Origin: Jannaschia sp. S6380
Lineage (GTDB): Bacteria; Pseudomonadota; Alphaproteobacteria; Rhodobacterales; Rhodobacteraceae
Reading direction: 5' to 3'
Assembly: GCF_023015695.1 (NCBI RefSeq)
Contig: NZ_JALKAS010000001.1
Location: forward strand, 434,001 to 498,000
Length of the DNA: 64,000 nucleotides
Under the pieces are notes generated by a model. It had not been told where the DNA came from. It made no database searches and saw nothing but the letters and a program-made list of their open reading frames with translations. This document shows positions 1 through 10,040 of the stretch, in pieces. Positions within the stretch are counted from its first letter, which is position 1, and the number at the start of each line of letters is the position of its first letter. The position numbers were made by a program, and so were the translations under genes.

Positions 1-171
<171 letters not shown>

Positions 172-191
172 AGGTACTTGTCGGATTACGT

Positions 192-650
192 TTACGTAAA
201 CTCAGCAACGATGGCACCCGTGATCCGCTGCAGCGCGTCGGGCGCGATTGGAAATACGTGCCGCGGCGTGCCGGCCGCGGCCCAGACGATATCGAAGGTC
301 AGAAGGCGCGGATCCATCCAGACGGGGCCGGGCGTCAGGTGCCCGATCGGCGCGACTCCCCCGATGGCAAAGCCGGTCAATCGCCGCACCATTTCGGCGT
401 CCGCGGGCCGCAGGGTGGCGCCGGCATGGTTCGCCGCCTTTTCGGGATCGACGCGGTTGCCGCCAGCGGTCAGGAAAAGGGCGCAGCCTTCGTGGAGGCC
501 GAAGACGATGGATTTGACGATCTGATCGGTCACGCATCCGACGGCCTCGGCCGCCTGGCGCGCGGTGCGCGTCTGGCCAAGTTCGACGGGCTCGGCGGTC
601 TGCCGGGCCGCGCGCAGGGCGGCTTCGACACGGCGAAGGCTCTTGCTCAT
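192..650 (-). CDS. YbaK/EbsC-family aminoacyl-tRNA deacylase-like protein
   Basis: A 152-aa protein of the size and sequence type of the YbaK/ProX editing domain. These proteins hydrolyse misacylated tRNAs in trans (for example Cys-tRNA(Pro) or Ala-tRNA(Pro)). Visible family features are the N-terminal helix, the TDQIVKSIVF strand with its conserved lysine, LTAGGNRVD, and the GGVAPIGH glycine-rich loop. The start at MSKSLRRVEA is chosen because the family N-terminus begins there. The open frame continues upstream antisense to glnE, but without family-like sequence. Its specificity within the family cannot be told from sequence alone. Confidence 0.85.
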   Translation of the reverse strand: MSKSLRRVEAALRAARQTAEPVELGQTRTARQAAEAVGCVTDQIVKSIVFGLHEGCALFLTAGGNRVDPEKAANHAGATLRPADAEMVRRLTGFAIGGVAPIGHLTPGPVWMDPRLLTFDIVWAAAGTPRHVFPIAPDALQRITGAIVAEFT

Positions 651-701
651 CGGGCTCCGGTTCCGGTTGACGGCGACGGGCGCAGGTGACCTGATCGCGG
701 C

Positions 702-3428
702 ATGTTTTGCAACCGGCTGACCCGTGTCCCGATCCCGTTCGACCCCGAGGCCGGGCGCGCCGCCACCTCCCTTCTGGGCCCGCCGACCGATGTCCTGCCG
801 CTGATTGCGGGGGCGGCCGGGTGCAGCCCGTTCCTGGCGCGCGCTATGGAGCGGGAGCGTGACTGGCTGGCGGAGATCTGGGACGCGGACCCGGTCGCGA
901 CCCTGGACCGCCTTCTGTCCGACATGTCCCGGATCGAGGGGGACCCGATGGCGCCGCTGCGCCAGGCCAAGCGACGGGCGGCAATCCTCGTCGCGCTGGC
1001 GGAGCTTGGGGGCGTCTGGCCGGTGATGGACGCGACCGCCGCATGGACCCGGTTCGCCGACGCGGCCCTGCAGGCTTCGCTCACCTACGCCCTGTCGCGG
1101 CACGCCCGTGGGCCGGTGTCCGGCGATGGCGGGCTGGTGGCCTTCGCGATGGGCAAGATGGGCGCGTTCGAGTTGAACTATTCCAGCGATATCGACCTGA
1201 TCCTGCTGTTCGACGAAAGCCGCTATGACCCGGCCGACTACGGCACCGCGCGGGCCATCCTGTTGAAGGTGGCCCGGCTTGCCATGGCGCGAATGTCCGA
1301 CATCACGGCCGAAGGCTACGTCTTCCGCACCGACCTTCGACTGCGTCCAGACCCTGGCTCCACACCGATCGTCCTGTCGATGGAGGCGGCGGAGCGTTAC
1401 TACGAGGCGATGGGACGGACGTGGGAGCGGGCCGCCTGGATCAAGGCCCGGCCGGCCGCCGGCGCCATAGCCGCGGGCGAGGGGTTCCTGGCCCGCCTCA
1501 AACCCTTCGTCTGGCGGCGCCATCTAGATTTCGCCGTGGTGGAGGAGGCGTTCGACATGCGACGCCGAATCCGGGATCACAAGGGCCTCGCCGGCAAGCC
1601 CGAGTTGCCGGGATACGACATGAAGCTCGGGCCGGGCGGCATCCGCGAGATCGAGTTCCTGACCCAGACGCAGCAGATCATTGCCGGCGGTCGCGATCGG
1701 TCGCTGCGCGTACGCGGGACGCTTGAAGGTCTGGACCGGCTGACCGACGCAGGGTGGGTCGAGCCCGCCGATCGCGACGTGCTGCAAGACAACTATCGCC
1801 ATTTCCGGTCGATCGAGCATCGGATCCAGATGGTGCAGGACGCGCAGACGCATCGACTGCCGAGGGAGGCCGAAGGGCTCCGGCGGATTGCCTGTTTCAT
1901 GGGGGGGGCGGACGCGGCGGCCTTCGCCAGCGACCTGCGCGCGCGGCTGGATGCCGTATCCGCGATCACGGATCCATCGCTTGCCCATCCCGACGCGGCG
2001 GATGGCGGCGAGACGATCGAAGGTGCGGATGCCATCACCGAGCGTTGGATGACCTATCCGGCGCTCCGGTCCGATCGGGCGCGCGCCATCCTTGGCCGGC
2101 TTCGCGGCGGCCTGATCGACGCGCTGGCCAAATCGTCCCGCCCGCCCGAGGCGCTGGCCGCCTTCGACGCATTTCTGCGCGGGCTTCCGGCCGGCGTCCA
2201 GATCCTGTCCCTTTTCGAGGCGAACCCGCGTCTGGTGGCCCTTCTGGCGGACATCTGCGCCACCGCGCCCGATCTGGCGCGGCACCTTTCGGCGAATGCG
2301 GGTGTGCTGGACGCGGTAATCGACGGGTCCTTTCTGGCCGCCCTGCCGTCGCGCTGGACCCCGCCCGAGACCGATGGCGATTTCGAGGACGGTCTGGAGG
2401 AACTGCGCCTTTGGCATCGGGAGGCGCATTTCAGGATCGGCGTCCATCTGTTGCGGGGGCTCGTGACCCCGAACGAGGCGGGCCTAGCCTATGGCGCCCT
2501 GGCGGAAGCCACGCTCAAGCGCGCCTGGACGCTGGCCGAGGCGGAGACGGAGCGGCGATACGGGCGGGTCCCCGATCTTGTCCTTGCCGGGTTGGGCATG
2601 GGATCGCTGGGCGTCGGTCGGCTGACGGCGCGGTCCGATCTCGACCTCGTGATCCTGCATGATGGCGCCGCCGAGGGGGCCGTTTCGGACGGGCGGCGCA
2701 GCCTGGGTGCGGCACAATGGGCCGCACGGTTCACGCAAGTCCTGATCACCGCGCTTTCGGCGCGGACCGGGGCCGGGCGCCTGTATGAAGTCGATATGCG
2801 GCTGCGCCCGTCGGGCAAGCAGGGGCCGGTAGCCACACCCTTGACCGGTTTCGCGCGCTATCAGGCCGAAGATGCTTGGGTCTGGGAACACATGGCCTTG
2901 ACCCGCGCGCGTCCCCTGGTGGGGGATGCGGACCTGTGTGCCAAGGCCGAAGCCGTCCGCACAGACGTGATCGGCCGGAGCCGGTTCGACCGCGCGGCCG
3001 TCCTCGCGGCGCTTTCGGAGATGCGGCGCCGGTTGCTGGAGGCCGGCCGCAGGGGCGGGGGGCTGTCGGTCAAATCGGGTCCAGGGCGGATGCAGGACAT
3101 CGAACTGGCCGCGCAGGCCCACGCCCTGATCGGGTGCTGCGTCATGCGCGGCGCGGCCGAACATCTGGACGCGTCCGGATGGTTGCTCGCGGAGACCAGG
3201 GCCGAACTGTCCGAAGCGCATCGCCTGATGTCGGATGTGCAGCAGGTTCTGCGCCTGATTACCGATGCCGATCCGCCCGGACAGCTCGGCGCCGGCGGAT
3301 CGGAGTTCCTGGCCCGCACGTTGGGTCGCGATGATGTCGAGGCCGTGGCGGCGGCCTGCGATGCCGCGGCCGAACGGGCGGCCGAATTGATATCCGCGGC
3401 ACTGGACCGGGCCCGGGCGGAGGGCTAG
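702..3428 (+). CDS. glnE: Bifunctional glutamine synthetase adenylyltransferase / adenylyl-removing enzyme
   Basis: A 908-aa protein, the usual length for GlnE. It adenylylates glutamine synthetase when nitrogen is plentiful and removes the AMP when nitrogen is scarce, under control of PII proteins. Two nucleotidyltransferase domains are visible. The N-terminal adenylyl-removing domain has its D-x-D pair in NYSSDIDLILLFD near residue 160. The C-terminal adenylyltransferase domain has GSLGVGRLTARSDLDLVIL near residue 635. A linker with the LGPGGIREIEFLTQ and SGPGRMQDIELAAQ motifs follows each domain. The gene is followed 31 bp later by a small conserved-type gene on the same strand. Confidence 0.96.
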   Translation: MFCNRLTRVPIPFDPEAGRAATSLLGPPTDVLPLIAGAAGCSPFLARAMERERDWLAEIWDADPVATLDRLLSDMSRIEGDPMAPLRQAKRRAAILVALAELGGVWPVMDATAAWTRFADAALQASLTYALSRHARGPVSGDGGLVAFAMGKMGAFELNYSSDIDLILLFDESRYDPADYGTARAILLKVARLAMARMSDITAEGYVFRTDLRLRPDPGSTPIVLSMEAAERYYEAMGRTWERAAWIKARPAAGAIAAGEGFLARLKPFVWRRHLDFAVVEEAFDMRRRIRDHKGLAGKPELPGYDMKLGPGGIREIEFLTQTQQIIAGGRDRSLRVRGTLEGLDRLTDAGWVEPADRDVLQDNYRHFRSIEHRIQMVQDAQTHRLPREAEGLRRIACFMGGADAAAFASDLRARLDAVSAITDPSLAHPDAADGGETIEGADAITERWMTYPALRSDRARAILGRLRGGLIDALAKSSRPPEALAAFDAFLRGLPAGVQILSLFEANPRLVALLADICATAPDLARHLSANAGVLDAVIDGSFLAALPSRWTPPETDGDFEDGLEELRLWHREAHFRIGVHLLRGLVTPNEAGLAYGALAEATLKRAWTLAEAETERRYGRVPDLVLAGLGMGSLGVGRLTARSDLDLVILHDGAAEGAVSDGRRSLGAAQWAARFTQVLITALSARTGAGRLYEVDMRLRPSGKQGPVATPLTGFARYQAEDAWVWEHMALTRARPLVGDADLCAKAEAVRTDVIGRSRFDRAAVLAALSEMRRRLLEAGRRGGGLSVKSGPGRMQDIELAAQAHALIGCCVMRGAAEHLDASGWLLAETRAELSEAHRLMSDVQQVLRLITDADPPGQLGAGGSEFLARTLGRDDVEAVAAACDAAAERAAELISAALDRARAEG

Positions 3429-3459
3429 CTGGGAGCTGGACGCGGCGCGGAGGACCACG

Positions 3460-3738
3460 ATGCCGAAAGATGGAAGCGGGCCCGACGATCCCAAGGCGCT
3501 GATCGCGGATGCCTACCGGATCGAGGGGATCGACAAGGCCGAATGCCGGTCCGTCTTCCTGGACTGGGCGCTGAGCGTGCAGGGCGACCCGCAGGAGATC
3601 ATCCCGCGCCTTCTGGCCGGGCGGCCCGACCATCCGATGACCGATGTCCTGCGCGAGGGGTTGGGCCAGACCGCCAGGCGCGGCCGACGCGGCGGGCGGG
3701 CCGCCCGCGTTCAGGCATGCGTGCCGCGTTCGCGGTAG
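3460..3738 (+). CDS. Small hypothetical protein downstream of glnE
   Basis: A 92-aa open frame preceded by a GGAGG-like sequence (gcggaggaccacg before the ATG). I do not recognise a named domain. The first 65 residues look like a folded acidic/helical protein (LIADAYRIEGIDKAECRSVF). The tail after about residue 70 is arginine-rich and low in complexity. The final 28 bp overlap the 3' end of the convergent GlxA-type regulator, so the basic tail may be poorly constrained. Placement right after glnE suggests co-transcription, but no function can be assigned. Confidence 0.6.
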   Translation: MPKDGSGPDDPKALIADAYRIEGIDKAECRSVFLDWALSVQGDPQEIIPRLLAGRPDHPMTDVLREGLGQTARRGRRGGRAARVQACVPRSR

Positions 3739-4712
3739 GGGGTCGTGCCGTAATGCGCGCGATAGCATTTCGAGAAGTGCGACGGTGACGTGAACCCGCA
3801 AGCCAGCGCCACGTTGATGATGGACATGTCCGTCTGCATCAGCAGGTTGCGCGCCTTGGCCAGTCGCAATTCCATGTAGTACCGCTTGGGGCTGCGGTCG
3901 AGGTAGCGTCGAAACAGCCGTTCCAGCTGCCGCGTCGACATGCCCACCTCGGCGGCGAGGGTGGCGGGGCTGACAGGGTCTTCGATGGCGTGCTCCATCT
4001 CGCGGATGACGCGCGCAAGTCGCGGATGCCGGACGCCGATGCGCGTGGGGATGGACAGGCGCTGCGTGTCCTGATCCGTCCGGATCGCGGAATAGATCAG
4101 CTGGTCCGCGACGAGGGCCGCCAGGTCCTCGCCGAAATCGCGCGCGATCAGGTGCAGCATCAGGTCGACCGATGCGGTCCCGCCGGCGGTCGTGACGCGC
4201 TTGCCGTCGATGGAGAAGATCGACTTGGTCAGCTCGATCTCGGGGAACTCCTCGGCGAAGCCGTCGTGGTTCTCCCAGTGGATGGTGGCCCGTTTGCCAT
4301 CGAGGAGCCCGCTCGCCGCCAGGGTCCAGGCGGCCGTGCATAACCCGCCCATCATCACGCCCTTCCGGGCCTCGCGTCGCAGCCAGGATCGCACCTTCTG
4401 CGTCGTGGCGCGCGCGACATCGGTGCCGCCCACCACGAGGACGGTGTCGTCGCGTCCGATCTCCCGCAGGGGTCCGTCCAGGCGGATGCCCGTGCCGGCC
4501 GAGCAGGTGACCAACTCGCCATCCTCGCCCAGCAGCGTCCAGGAATAGAGCGACGTCCCCGCGACCCGGTTCGCCAGCCGCAGCGCGTCCAGCGCGCTGG
4601 CGAAACACATCAGCGTGAACCGGTCGAGCAGGACGAAGACGAAGTGGTGCGGCTTGTCGGGGGCCGCGACCTTGACCGCCCGCGGCGGCTCGGGCAGCGC
4701 CTTGTCATTCAT
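3711..4712 (-). CDS. GlxA-type transcriptional regulator (DJ-1/PfpI domain plus AraC HTH)
   Basis: A 333-aa protein. The N-terminal domain (about residues 22-190) is a DJ-1/PfpI amidotransferase-like fold with a nucleophile-elbow cysteine in GGLCTAAW (Cys125). The C-terminal AraC/XylS double HTH runs from about residue 235 to the end ([32 protein letters not shown]). Relatives such as GbdR, CdhR and ArgR control use of betaine, carnitine or arginine. The start [10 protein letters not shown] is preferred because the upstream extension is low in complexity and runs into the promoter region of the divergent DAHP synthase gene. The ligand is unknown. Confidence 0.88.
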   Translation of the reverse strand: MNDKALPEPPRAVKVAAPDKPHHFVFVLLDRFTLMCFASALDALRLANRVAGTSLYSWTLLGEDGELVTCSAGTGIRLDGPLREIGRDDTVLVVGGTDVARATTQKVRSWLRREARKGVMMGGLCTAAWTLAASGLLDGKRATIHWENHDGFAEEFPEIELTKSIFSIDGKRVTTAGGTASVDLMLHLIARDFGEDLAALVADQLIYSAIRTDQDTQRLSIPTRIGVRHPRLARVIREMEHAIEDPVSPATLAAEVGMSTRQLERLFRRYLDRSPKRYYMELRLAKARNLLMQTDMSIINVALACGFTSPSHFSKCYRAHYGTTPYRERGTHA

Positions 4713-4866
4713 CGCGATTCCCCCTTTCCCAGATCGGGCGGACCTCGCACGCCCCGTCACCTCGGCAAAGCGCAATCCGGGGCGCGGATCAACCCACTGT
4801 GCCATTTGCGACCGGGCGGCGAATGCGCTAGGCGCGGGTGGGCGACTGGTTGAAGGAAGACCTGAC

Positions 4867-6231
4867 ATGGCGTGGACGAAATCGGACTGGAGAGCGAAAC
4901 CCCGGGTTCAGATGCCCGATTATCTGGACGCGGATGCCCTGCAGGGGGTCGAGACACGGCTACGCAAGTATCCCCCGCTGGTATTCGCGGGCGAGGCGCG
5001 CACCCTGCGGGCCGAGCTGGCCGCCGCCGGACGCGGCGAGGCGTTCCTGTTGCAGGGCGGCGACTGCGCCGAGAGCTTTGCCGAGTTTTCCGCCGACACG
5101 ATCCGCGACACGTTCAAGGTCATGTTGCAGATGGCCATGGTCCTGACCTTCGGTGCCAAGGTCCCGGTCATCAAGGTCGGCCGCATGGCGGGACAGTTTG
5201 CCAAGCCCCGCTCCGCGCCGACCGAGGTGAAGGACGGGGTGGAGTTGCCCAGCTACCGCGGTGACATCATCAACGAGCTGGACTTCACCGAGGCCGCGCG
5301 CATTCCGGCACCCGCCAAGATGCTGGAGGCCTATACCCAGGCAGCCGCGACGCTGAACCTGCTGCGCGCCTTTTCCAAGGGTGGTTTCGCCGATGTCCAC
5401 CAGGTGCATCAGTGGACGCTGGGCTTCGCCGAGGGCGAGCGGGCCACGCAGTACCGTGACATGGCGAACCGCATCCAGGACACGCTGGACTTCATGACGG
5501 CCGCGGGCCTGACCTCGGACACGAACGGCGAACTGGCGACGGTGGATTTCTATACCTCGCACGAGGCGCTGTTGCTGGAATACGAGGAGGCGCTGTGCCG
5601 TCAGGACAGCCTGACCGGCAAGTGGCTGGCCGGATCGGGTCACATGATCTGGATCGGCGACCGCACGCGTCAGCCCGACGGCGCGCATGTGGAGTTCGCG
5701 CGCGGTGTGTTGAACCCCATCGGCCTGAAATGCGGCCCGACGACCAGCGAGGAGGACCTGAAGGTCCTGATCGAGAAGCTGAACCCCGAGAACGACATGG
5801 GACGCCTGACCCTGATCGCGCGTTTCGGCGCGGGCAAGGTGGGCGACCACCTGCCGCGCCTGATCCGCACGGTCGAGGAGATGGGGGCAAACGTCGTCTG
5901 GACCTGCGATGCGATGCACGGCAACACGATCAAGTCGTCCACCGGCTACAAGACCCGGCCGTTCGAGTCGGTGCTGCGTGAGGTGCAGGAATTCTTCGCC
6001 ATCCACCGGGCCGAGGGCACGGTGCCGGGCGGCGTGCATTTCGAGATGACGGGCCAGGACGTGACCGAATGCACCGGCGGCGTTCGCGCCGTGACGGACG
6101 AGGATCTGTCGGATCGGTATCACACCGCCTGCGATCCGCGCCTCAACGCCTCGCAATCGCTGGAATTGGCTTTCCTCGTGGCCGAGGAGCTTTCGGGCTT
6201 GCGGGAAGAACGCCGCCGCGTGGCATCCTGA
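4867..6231 (+). CDS. Class II (plant-type) 3-deoxy-7-phosphoheptulonate synthase
   Basis: A 454-aa protein that condenses phosphoenolpyruvate and erythrose 4-phosphate in the first step of the shikimate pathway. Class II hallmarks are [11 protein letters not shown] (metal-ligand cysteine at Cys67), [29 protein letters not shown] and the [11 protein letters not shown]-terminus. The start [12 protein letters not shown] follows a gaaggaagacctgac leader with a good ribosome site (gaagga). Upstream in-frame codons are in the regulatory gap shared with the divergent GlxA-type gene. Bacterial class II enzymes are about 450-460 aa, so the length fits. Confidence 0.95.
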   Translation: MAWTKSDWRAKPRVQMPDYLDADALQGVETRLRKYPPLVFAGEARTLRAELAAAGRGEAFLLQGGDCAESFAEFSADTIRDTFKVMLQMAMVLTFGAKVPVIKVGRMAGQFAKPRSAPTEVKDGVELPSYRGDIINELDFTEAARIPAPAKMLEAYTQAAATLNLLRAFSKGGFADVHQVHQWTLGFAEGERATQYRDMANRIQDTLDFMTAAGLTSDTNGELATVDFYTSHEALLLEYEEALCRQDSLTGKWLAGSGHMIWIGDRTRQPDGAHVEFARGVLNPIGLKCGPTTSEEDLKVLIEKLNPENDMGRLTLIARFGAGKVGDHLPRLIRTVEEMGANVVWTCDAMHGNTIKSSTGYKTRPFESVLREVQEFFAIHRAEGTVPGGVHFEMTGQDVTECTGGVRAVTDEDLSDRYHTACDPRLNASQSLELAFLVAEELSGLREERRRVAS

Positions 6232-6255
6232 GCAGGGGCGGTCGCCTGGCACTGC

Positions 6256-6918
6256 CTATTTGACGACCCGCAGGTAGGGGACCAGTGTTCCGCGTCCCCT
6301 GAACGGCGTTACGGCTTCGGCGAAGCCCAGTGCCGGTTCGGCGGTCGCTGGCCGGTCCGTCACGCGTCGCAGCGGGTGGCCTGGACCGGGCGCGCGGGCG
6401 GCCCCGGCAAGCGGCGTCATCGTCGCCTTCGTGATGCCGAAACGTCGCGGCGCGGTCGTGCCGAACCGATCGGGCACGATGATGGCGAGCGCCTTTGTCG
6501 GCAGGCCCGCCACGTCCAGCAGCGGCAGGACCGTCATCGATGCCGTCAGCAGCGGCGCCGCATCGTCCGAGATCAGGTCCATTTCCAGGATCGAGGGGCG
6601 GTCGAAGACATCTTCCATCAGAGTTTCGGCGCGCGTCCGGTCGGTGGTGTCGAAGAATGCGCGGACAGGAAGGCCGCGGACATCCATGCCCATCAGGTCC
6701 TGCGCCACCCATCCGCCCAGGCGTACCCGGACGGTGCCGTGGCGCAGCCGGTCCAGAACCAGCGCATGCCCCATGAGCGGACCCATCCTCGCCGGATCGA
6801 GCGCAGAGCGGCGCGGCAATGTACCGTCCACACGCAGAGACGACCAGTATCGCCGCGCGCGCGACTGGATCGGGCAACGCATTCCATGTCCGCCGTCGAT
6901 GCCATTCAGATCGGCCAT
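6256..6918 (-). CDS. PAS-domain protein of the PAS_5 type
   Basis: A 220-aa protein. Its first 140 residues fit the PAS_5 family found in alphaproteobacteria: RRYWSSLRVDGTLPRRSALDP at the start of the domain, then VRVRLGGWVAQDLMGMDVRGLPVRAFF. These proteins usually consist of a PAS fold and a variable C-terminal tail without a kinase output domain, and their function is unknown. The C-terminal 80 residues here are proline- and arginine-rich and look disordered. The gene points away from yicC, with a 141-bp divergent intergenic region between them. Confidence 0.75.
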   Translation of the reverse strand: MADLNGIDGGHGMRCPIQSRARRYWSSLRVDGTLPRRSALDPARMGPLMGHALVLDRLRHGTVRVRLGGWVAQDLMGMDVRGLPVRAFFDTTDRTRAETLMEDVFDRPSILEMDLISDDAAPLLTASMTVLPLLDVAGLPTKALAIIVPDRFGTTAPRRFGITKATMTPLAGAARAPGPGHPLRRVTDRPATAEPALGFAEAVTPFRGRGTLVPYLRVVK

Positions 6919-7059
6919 GCCGGTCTCCTCCCTGTGACCGCATACGCGGGTCGGGCCAGAATAGGGGCAAGCCGGTTCAAATTGCGCCCAATTCCTTTCC
7001 GATTGGTTAACGTATTTCGGCGGGCTTGCCGGACGCCGATGTGACGGCTAGGCCAAGGC

Positions 7060-7920
7060 ATGAAATCGATGACGGGATATGCGGCGCTCGATCGCGACGG
7101 GCGACGGTGGGAACTCAGGTCGGTCAATGCGCGGGGGCTGGATATCCGCCTGCGCCTGCCGGACCTGCCGGGGCTGGAGCCCGCGGCGCGCGCCGCGATT
7201 GCCAAGGTCGCCGCGCGCGGCAGTGTCACGCTCTCGCTTCGAACCGGTGAGGCGGAGGCGGAACCCGTGCCGACCCTCGACCCCGCGGCGCTGGATGCGG
7301 CCATCGCGGCCCTGGCCGAGGTGCGCGCCATGTCCGAAGCGCGGGGGCTGCCGCTTGCGTCCGATGCGGCAGCCAACATCCTGGCTCTTCGCGGCGTGTT
7401 CGAAATGCGTGATGCAAGCCGCCGACCCACCCTTGAAGACGCGCAGCGCGATCTTGCCGAACTGACCGCCGCCTTCGACGCGGACCGGCGTCGCGAGGGC
7501 AAGGCGCTGCGCGGCGTGCTGGACGGCCAACTCGATCGCATCGCGGCGCTGACGGCCGACGCGGTCAAACTGGCCGGAGCGCGGGGCGACCACATCGCCG
7601 AGACGTTCCGGGCCGCGATGGCCCGCATCGTCGATCAGGGGCTCGACGAGGCCCGCGTCCGGCAGGACGTCGCGACGCTGGCCATCAAGGCCGATCTGAC
7701 CGAGGAACTGGACCGGCTGTCGGTCCACGTCGCCGCCGCCCGCGACCTGCTGGCGGCGGAGGGACCCGTCGGACGGCGGCTCGACTTTCTGACGCAGGAG
7801 TTCAACCGGGAGGCGAATACGCTGTGCTCCAAGGCGAACATGGCCGAGATGACGACGATCGGGCTGGACTTGAAGTCAGAGATCGACCGCCTGCGCGAGC
7901 AGGTTCAGAACGTGGAATGA
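7060..7920 (+). CDS. yicC: YicC/YloC-family endoribonuclease
   Basis: A 286-aa protein beginning MKSMTGYA, the family's almost invariant N-terminus. It continues with [17 protein letters not shown] and ends in [19 protein letters not shown], the conserved C-terminal helix. YicC proteins are metal-dependent endoribonucleases implicated in RNA turnover (for example RyhB sRNA decay in E. coli). The stop codon overlaps the gmk start (ATGA), matching the widespread yicC-gmk pairing. Confidence 0.93.
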   Translation: MKSMTGYAALDRDGRRWELRSVNARGLDIRLRLPDLPGLEPAARAAIAKVAARGSVTLSLRTGEAEAEPVPTLDPAALDAAIAALAEVRAMSEARGLPLASDAAANILALRGVFEMRDASRRPTLEDAQRDLAELTAAFDADRRREGKALRGVLDGQLDRIAALTADAVKLAGARGDHIAETFRAAMARIVDQGLDEARVRQDVATLAIKADLTEELDRLSVHVAAARDLLAAEGPVGRRLDFLTQEFNREANTLCSKANMAEMTTIGLDLKSEIDRLREQVQNVE

Positions 7921-8597
7921 CCATGACACCCGACGAGTTGCAGCAAGGCGGGCGCCGCGGGCTGGCCATCATCCTGTCCAGCCCCTCGGGCGCCGGCAAG
8001 TCGACGATGGCGCGGCGGCTGATGCAATGGGATCCGACGCTGTCCTTCTCGGTCTCGGCCACCACGCGCGCGCCCCGCCCGGGCGAGGTGGAGGGGAGGG
8101 ATTACTACTTCACCGACCGCGATACGTTCGGGCGCTGGATTATCGACGGCGCGATGCTGGAACATGCCGAGGTCTTCGGCAACCATTACGGAAGCCCCCG
8201 CGCACCGGTCGAACAGGCGCTGTCCGACGGACGCGACGTCATCTTCGACATCGACTGGCAGGGCGGTCAGCAGATCCGCAACTCGTCGCTGGGACGCGAT
8301 GTCGTCTCGATCTTCATCCTGCCCCCGTCCATCCGGGAGCTGGAACGCCGCCTGCGCGAACGCGGACAAGACGCGCCCGACGTGATCGCCGGCCGGATGG
8401 CCAAATCCGAGGCGGAGATCAGCCATTGGGCGGAATACGACTACGTCCTGGTGAACGACGATATGGACACGTGCGAGACGCGGTTGCGCACCATCCTGAC
8501 GGCGGAACGGCTCCGCCGTGATCGCCAGCCCTGGCTCACGGAATTCGCCCGTGGCCTGAACGAGGAGTTTCGACGGAGGGAAGACGATGATCTTTGA
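7917..8597 (+). CDS. gmk: Guanylate kinase
   Basis: A 226-aa enzyme that phosphorylates GMP to GDP using ATP. The P-loop [10 protein letters not shown] lies near residue 20. The GMP-binding region [20 protein letters not shown] and the [11 protein letters not shown] stretch are also visible. The ATG at 7917 overlaps the yicC stop (ATGA). A second ATG at 7923 is equally possible and changes only two residues. The 3' end overlaps the start of the gamma carbonic anhydrase gene by 11 bp, so yicC, gmk and the anhydrase form one transcription unit. Confidence 0.96.
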   Translation: MTMTPDELQQGGRRGLAIILSSPSGAGKSTMARRLMQWDPTLSFSVSATTRAPRPGEVEGRDYYFTDRDTFGRWIIDGAMLEHAEVFGNHYGSPRAPVEQALSDGRDVIFDIDWQGGQQIRNSSLGRDVVSIFILPPSIRELERRLRERGQDAPDVIAGRMAKSEAEISHWAEYDYVLVNDDMDTCETRLRTILTAERLRRDRQPWLTEFARGLNEEFRRREDDDL

Positions 8598-9105
8598 GCT
8601 CGACGGCATCCGCCCCGACATCGCGGGCGATGCCTGGGTCGCGCATGACGCCAATGTCATCGGCGCCGTCACGTTGGCGGCGAAGGCCGGCGTCTGGTTC
8701 GGCGCGACCCTGCGCGGCGACAACGAGCGGATCACCGTCAGGTCCGGGTCCAACATCCAGGAGAACTGCGTCCTGCACACCGACATGGGGTTTCCGCTGA
8801 CGATCGGGGCCGACTGCACGATCGGCCACAAGGCAATGCTGCACGGCTGCGTCATCGGCGACGGAACCTTGATCGGGATGGGCGCGACGGTGCTGAACGG
8901 CGCCGTGATCGGCGCGGGATGTCTGATTGGCGCGGGGGCCCTTGTCACCGAAGGAAAGCAGATCCCCGATGGAAGCCTCGTAATGGGCGCGCCGGGCAAA
9001 GTCGTGCGCGAACTCGACGCCGCCGCGCGCGCGGCGCTGATTCAGTCGGCAAGGGCCTACGTGTCCAACGCCGCGCGGTTCCGATGCGGCCTGTCGGCTG
9101 TCTAG
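8587..9105 (+). CDS. Gamma-class carbonic anhydrase family protein (left-handed beta-helix)
   Basis: A 172-aa hexapeptide-repeat protein ([18 protein letters not shown] turns) with the three zinc-ligand histidines of the gamma carbonic anhydrase family: His64 in VLHTD, His81 in IGHK and His86 in [14 protein letters not shown] and [10 protein letters not shown] are typical family signatures. Such YrdA/PaaY-like proteins form trimers and may hydrate CO2 or act as thioesterases. The gene overlaps gmk by 11 bp and converges on chpT with a 4-bp overlap. Confidence 0.88.
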   Translation: MIFELDGIRPDIAGDAWVAHDANVIGAVTLAAKAGVWFGATLRGDNERITVRSGSNIQENCVLHTDMGFPLTIGADCTIGHKAMLHGCVIGDGTLIGMGATVLNGAVIGAGCLIGAGALVTEGKQIPDGSLVMGAPGKVVRELDAAARAALIQSARAYVSNAARFRCGLSAV

Positions 9106-9728
9106 ACGATCAGGCTCAGATGGGTTTCGTCCGCGCTGACCGAGACGGGGCGGCGCGAACGACGGCTTTCGCGGGCCAGGATGCCGAACTGAACTTCCGA
9201 CCCCTTCAGGTCGGCCGGCAGATCTCCGCGGCCGAGGCTCTGCCAAAGCGGCGCGTCGATCTTCAGCCGTTTGGCATCGACATGGACGACCCATGCCGCC
9301 TCGTTGCGGATGACCTCGACCGTGGCACCCCAGGGCGTGGCGACCTCCACGCAGTTCAGCGCCAGGCAGGCGATCCGGATTTCGTCGCGGGGCCGCGATT
9401 CCTCGTCCCGCCAGAGGATCTTGGTCCGCGTCTCGGCATACATGTCGTTGAGGATTTCCCGGATCTCGCGGGCCGAGACGACCGCATCCGTGCGCGCCGC
9501 ACCGAAGGTGAGGCGAAAGAACCGGATCCGCGCCAGTGCCGCGTCGAGCGAGGCGCGGATCAGCGCCATCTCGTCCTTGCCGCCGCCCGACAGTTCCAAC
9601 AGTTCCAGGCCGTTGCCGATGGCGCCGATCGGGCTGACCAGATCATGACAAAGCCGGGATCCGAGGAGCGCGATGAGATCGGGCTCGTCCTCCGGCGTCG
9701 TGGCGCTAGACTGTGCGGTGCTGCCCAT
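9102..9728 (-). CDS. chpT: Histidine phosphotransferase ChpT
   Basis: A 208-aa protein matching ChpT, the phosphotransferase that relays phosphate from hybrid kinase CckA to CtrA and CpdR in alphaproteobacteria. The phospho-accepting histidine is His28 in SRLCHDLVSPIGAIGNGLELL. The C-terminal half is a degenerate ATPase-like fold (IRIACLALNCVEVA). In rhodobacteria this pathway governs motility and gene-transfer-agent production more than the cell cycle. The start MGSTAQSS is chosen because upstream codons run into the promoter of the divergent DUF3553 gene. Confidence 0.9.
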   Translation of the reverse strand: MGSTAQSSATTPEDEPDLIALLGSRLCHDLVSPIGAIGNGLELLELSGGGKDEMALIRASLDAALARIRFFRLTFGAARTDAVVSAREIREILNDMYAETRTKILWRDEESRPRDEIRIACLALNCVEVATPWGATVEVIRNEAAWVVHVDAKRLKIDAPLWQSLGRGDLPADLKGSEVQFGILARESRRSRRPVSVSADETHLSLIV

Positions 9729-9743
9729 CAGGAAGGCCGATCC

Positions 9744-9923
9744 ATGCAAGATCCGATTTCGATCCTCGAACCCGGCATGCTGGTCCGGCATCCCGACGCG
9801 CCCGACTGGGGGCTGGGGCAGGTGCAGTCCGTGATCGGCGCACGGGTCACCGTCAATTTCGAGAATGCGGGCAAACAGGTGATCGACGGCAGGCGCATCT
9901 CGCTGGTTCCTCAGTTCGGCTAG
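9744..9923 (+). CDS. DUF3553 small protein
   Basis: A 59-aa protein (MQDPISILEPGMLVRHPDAP...) that fits the DUF3553 family: a short beta-rich domain resembling the CarD/TudorSH3-like stretch at the end of some UvrD helicases (LEPGMLVRHP, WGLGQVQSV, VTVNFENAGKQVI). It is divergent from chpT with only 15 bp between the start codons. An agGAAGGcc ribosome site precedes the ATG. Function is unknown; binding to RNA polymerase or DNA is possible only by analogy. Confidence 0.82.
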   Translation: MQDPISILEPGMLVRHPDAPDWGLGQVQSVIGARVTVNFENAGKQVIDGRRISLVPQFG

Positions 9924-9956
9924 GTGGGTCCCAACCCGGACATGGCACTGACATGG

Positions 9957-9971
9957 TTAAAGAAGCGTTAC
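9957..9971. promoter_or_regulatory. Possible CtrA-like box upstream of olsB
   Basis: TTAA-N7-TTAC, one base short of the CtrA consensus TTAA-N7-TTAA, lies 70 bp before olsB. It is a single short match, and the evidence is the motif alone. Confidence 0.25.
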
Positions 9972-10040
9972 CAACGTTCAAGCCGAACACCGGATCGCCG
10001 ATGCTTGCGCGGCGACGTGCCACCGCCTAAGGCAGCGGCC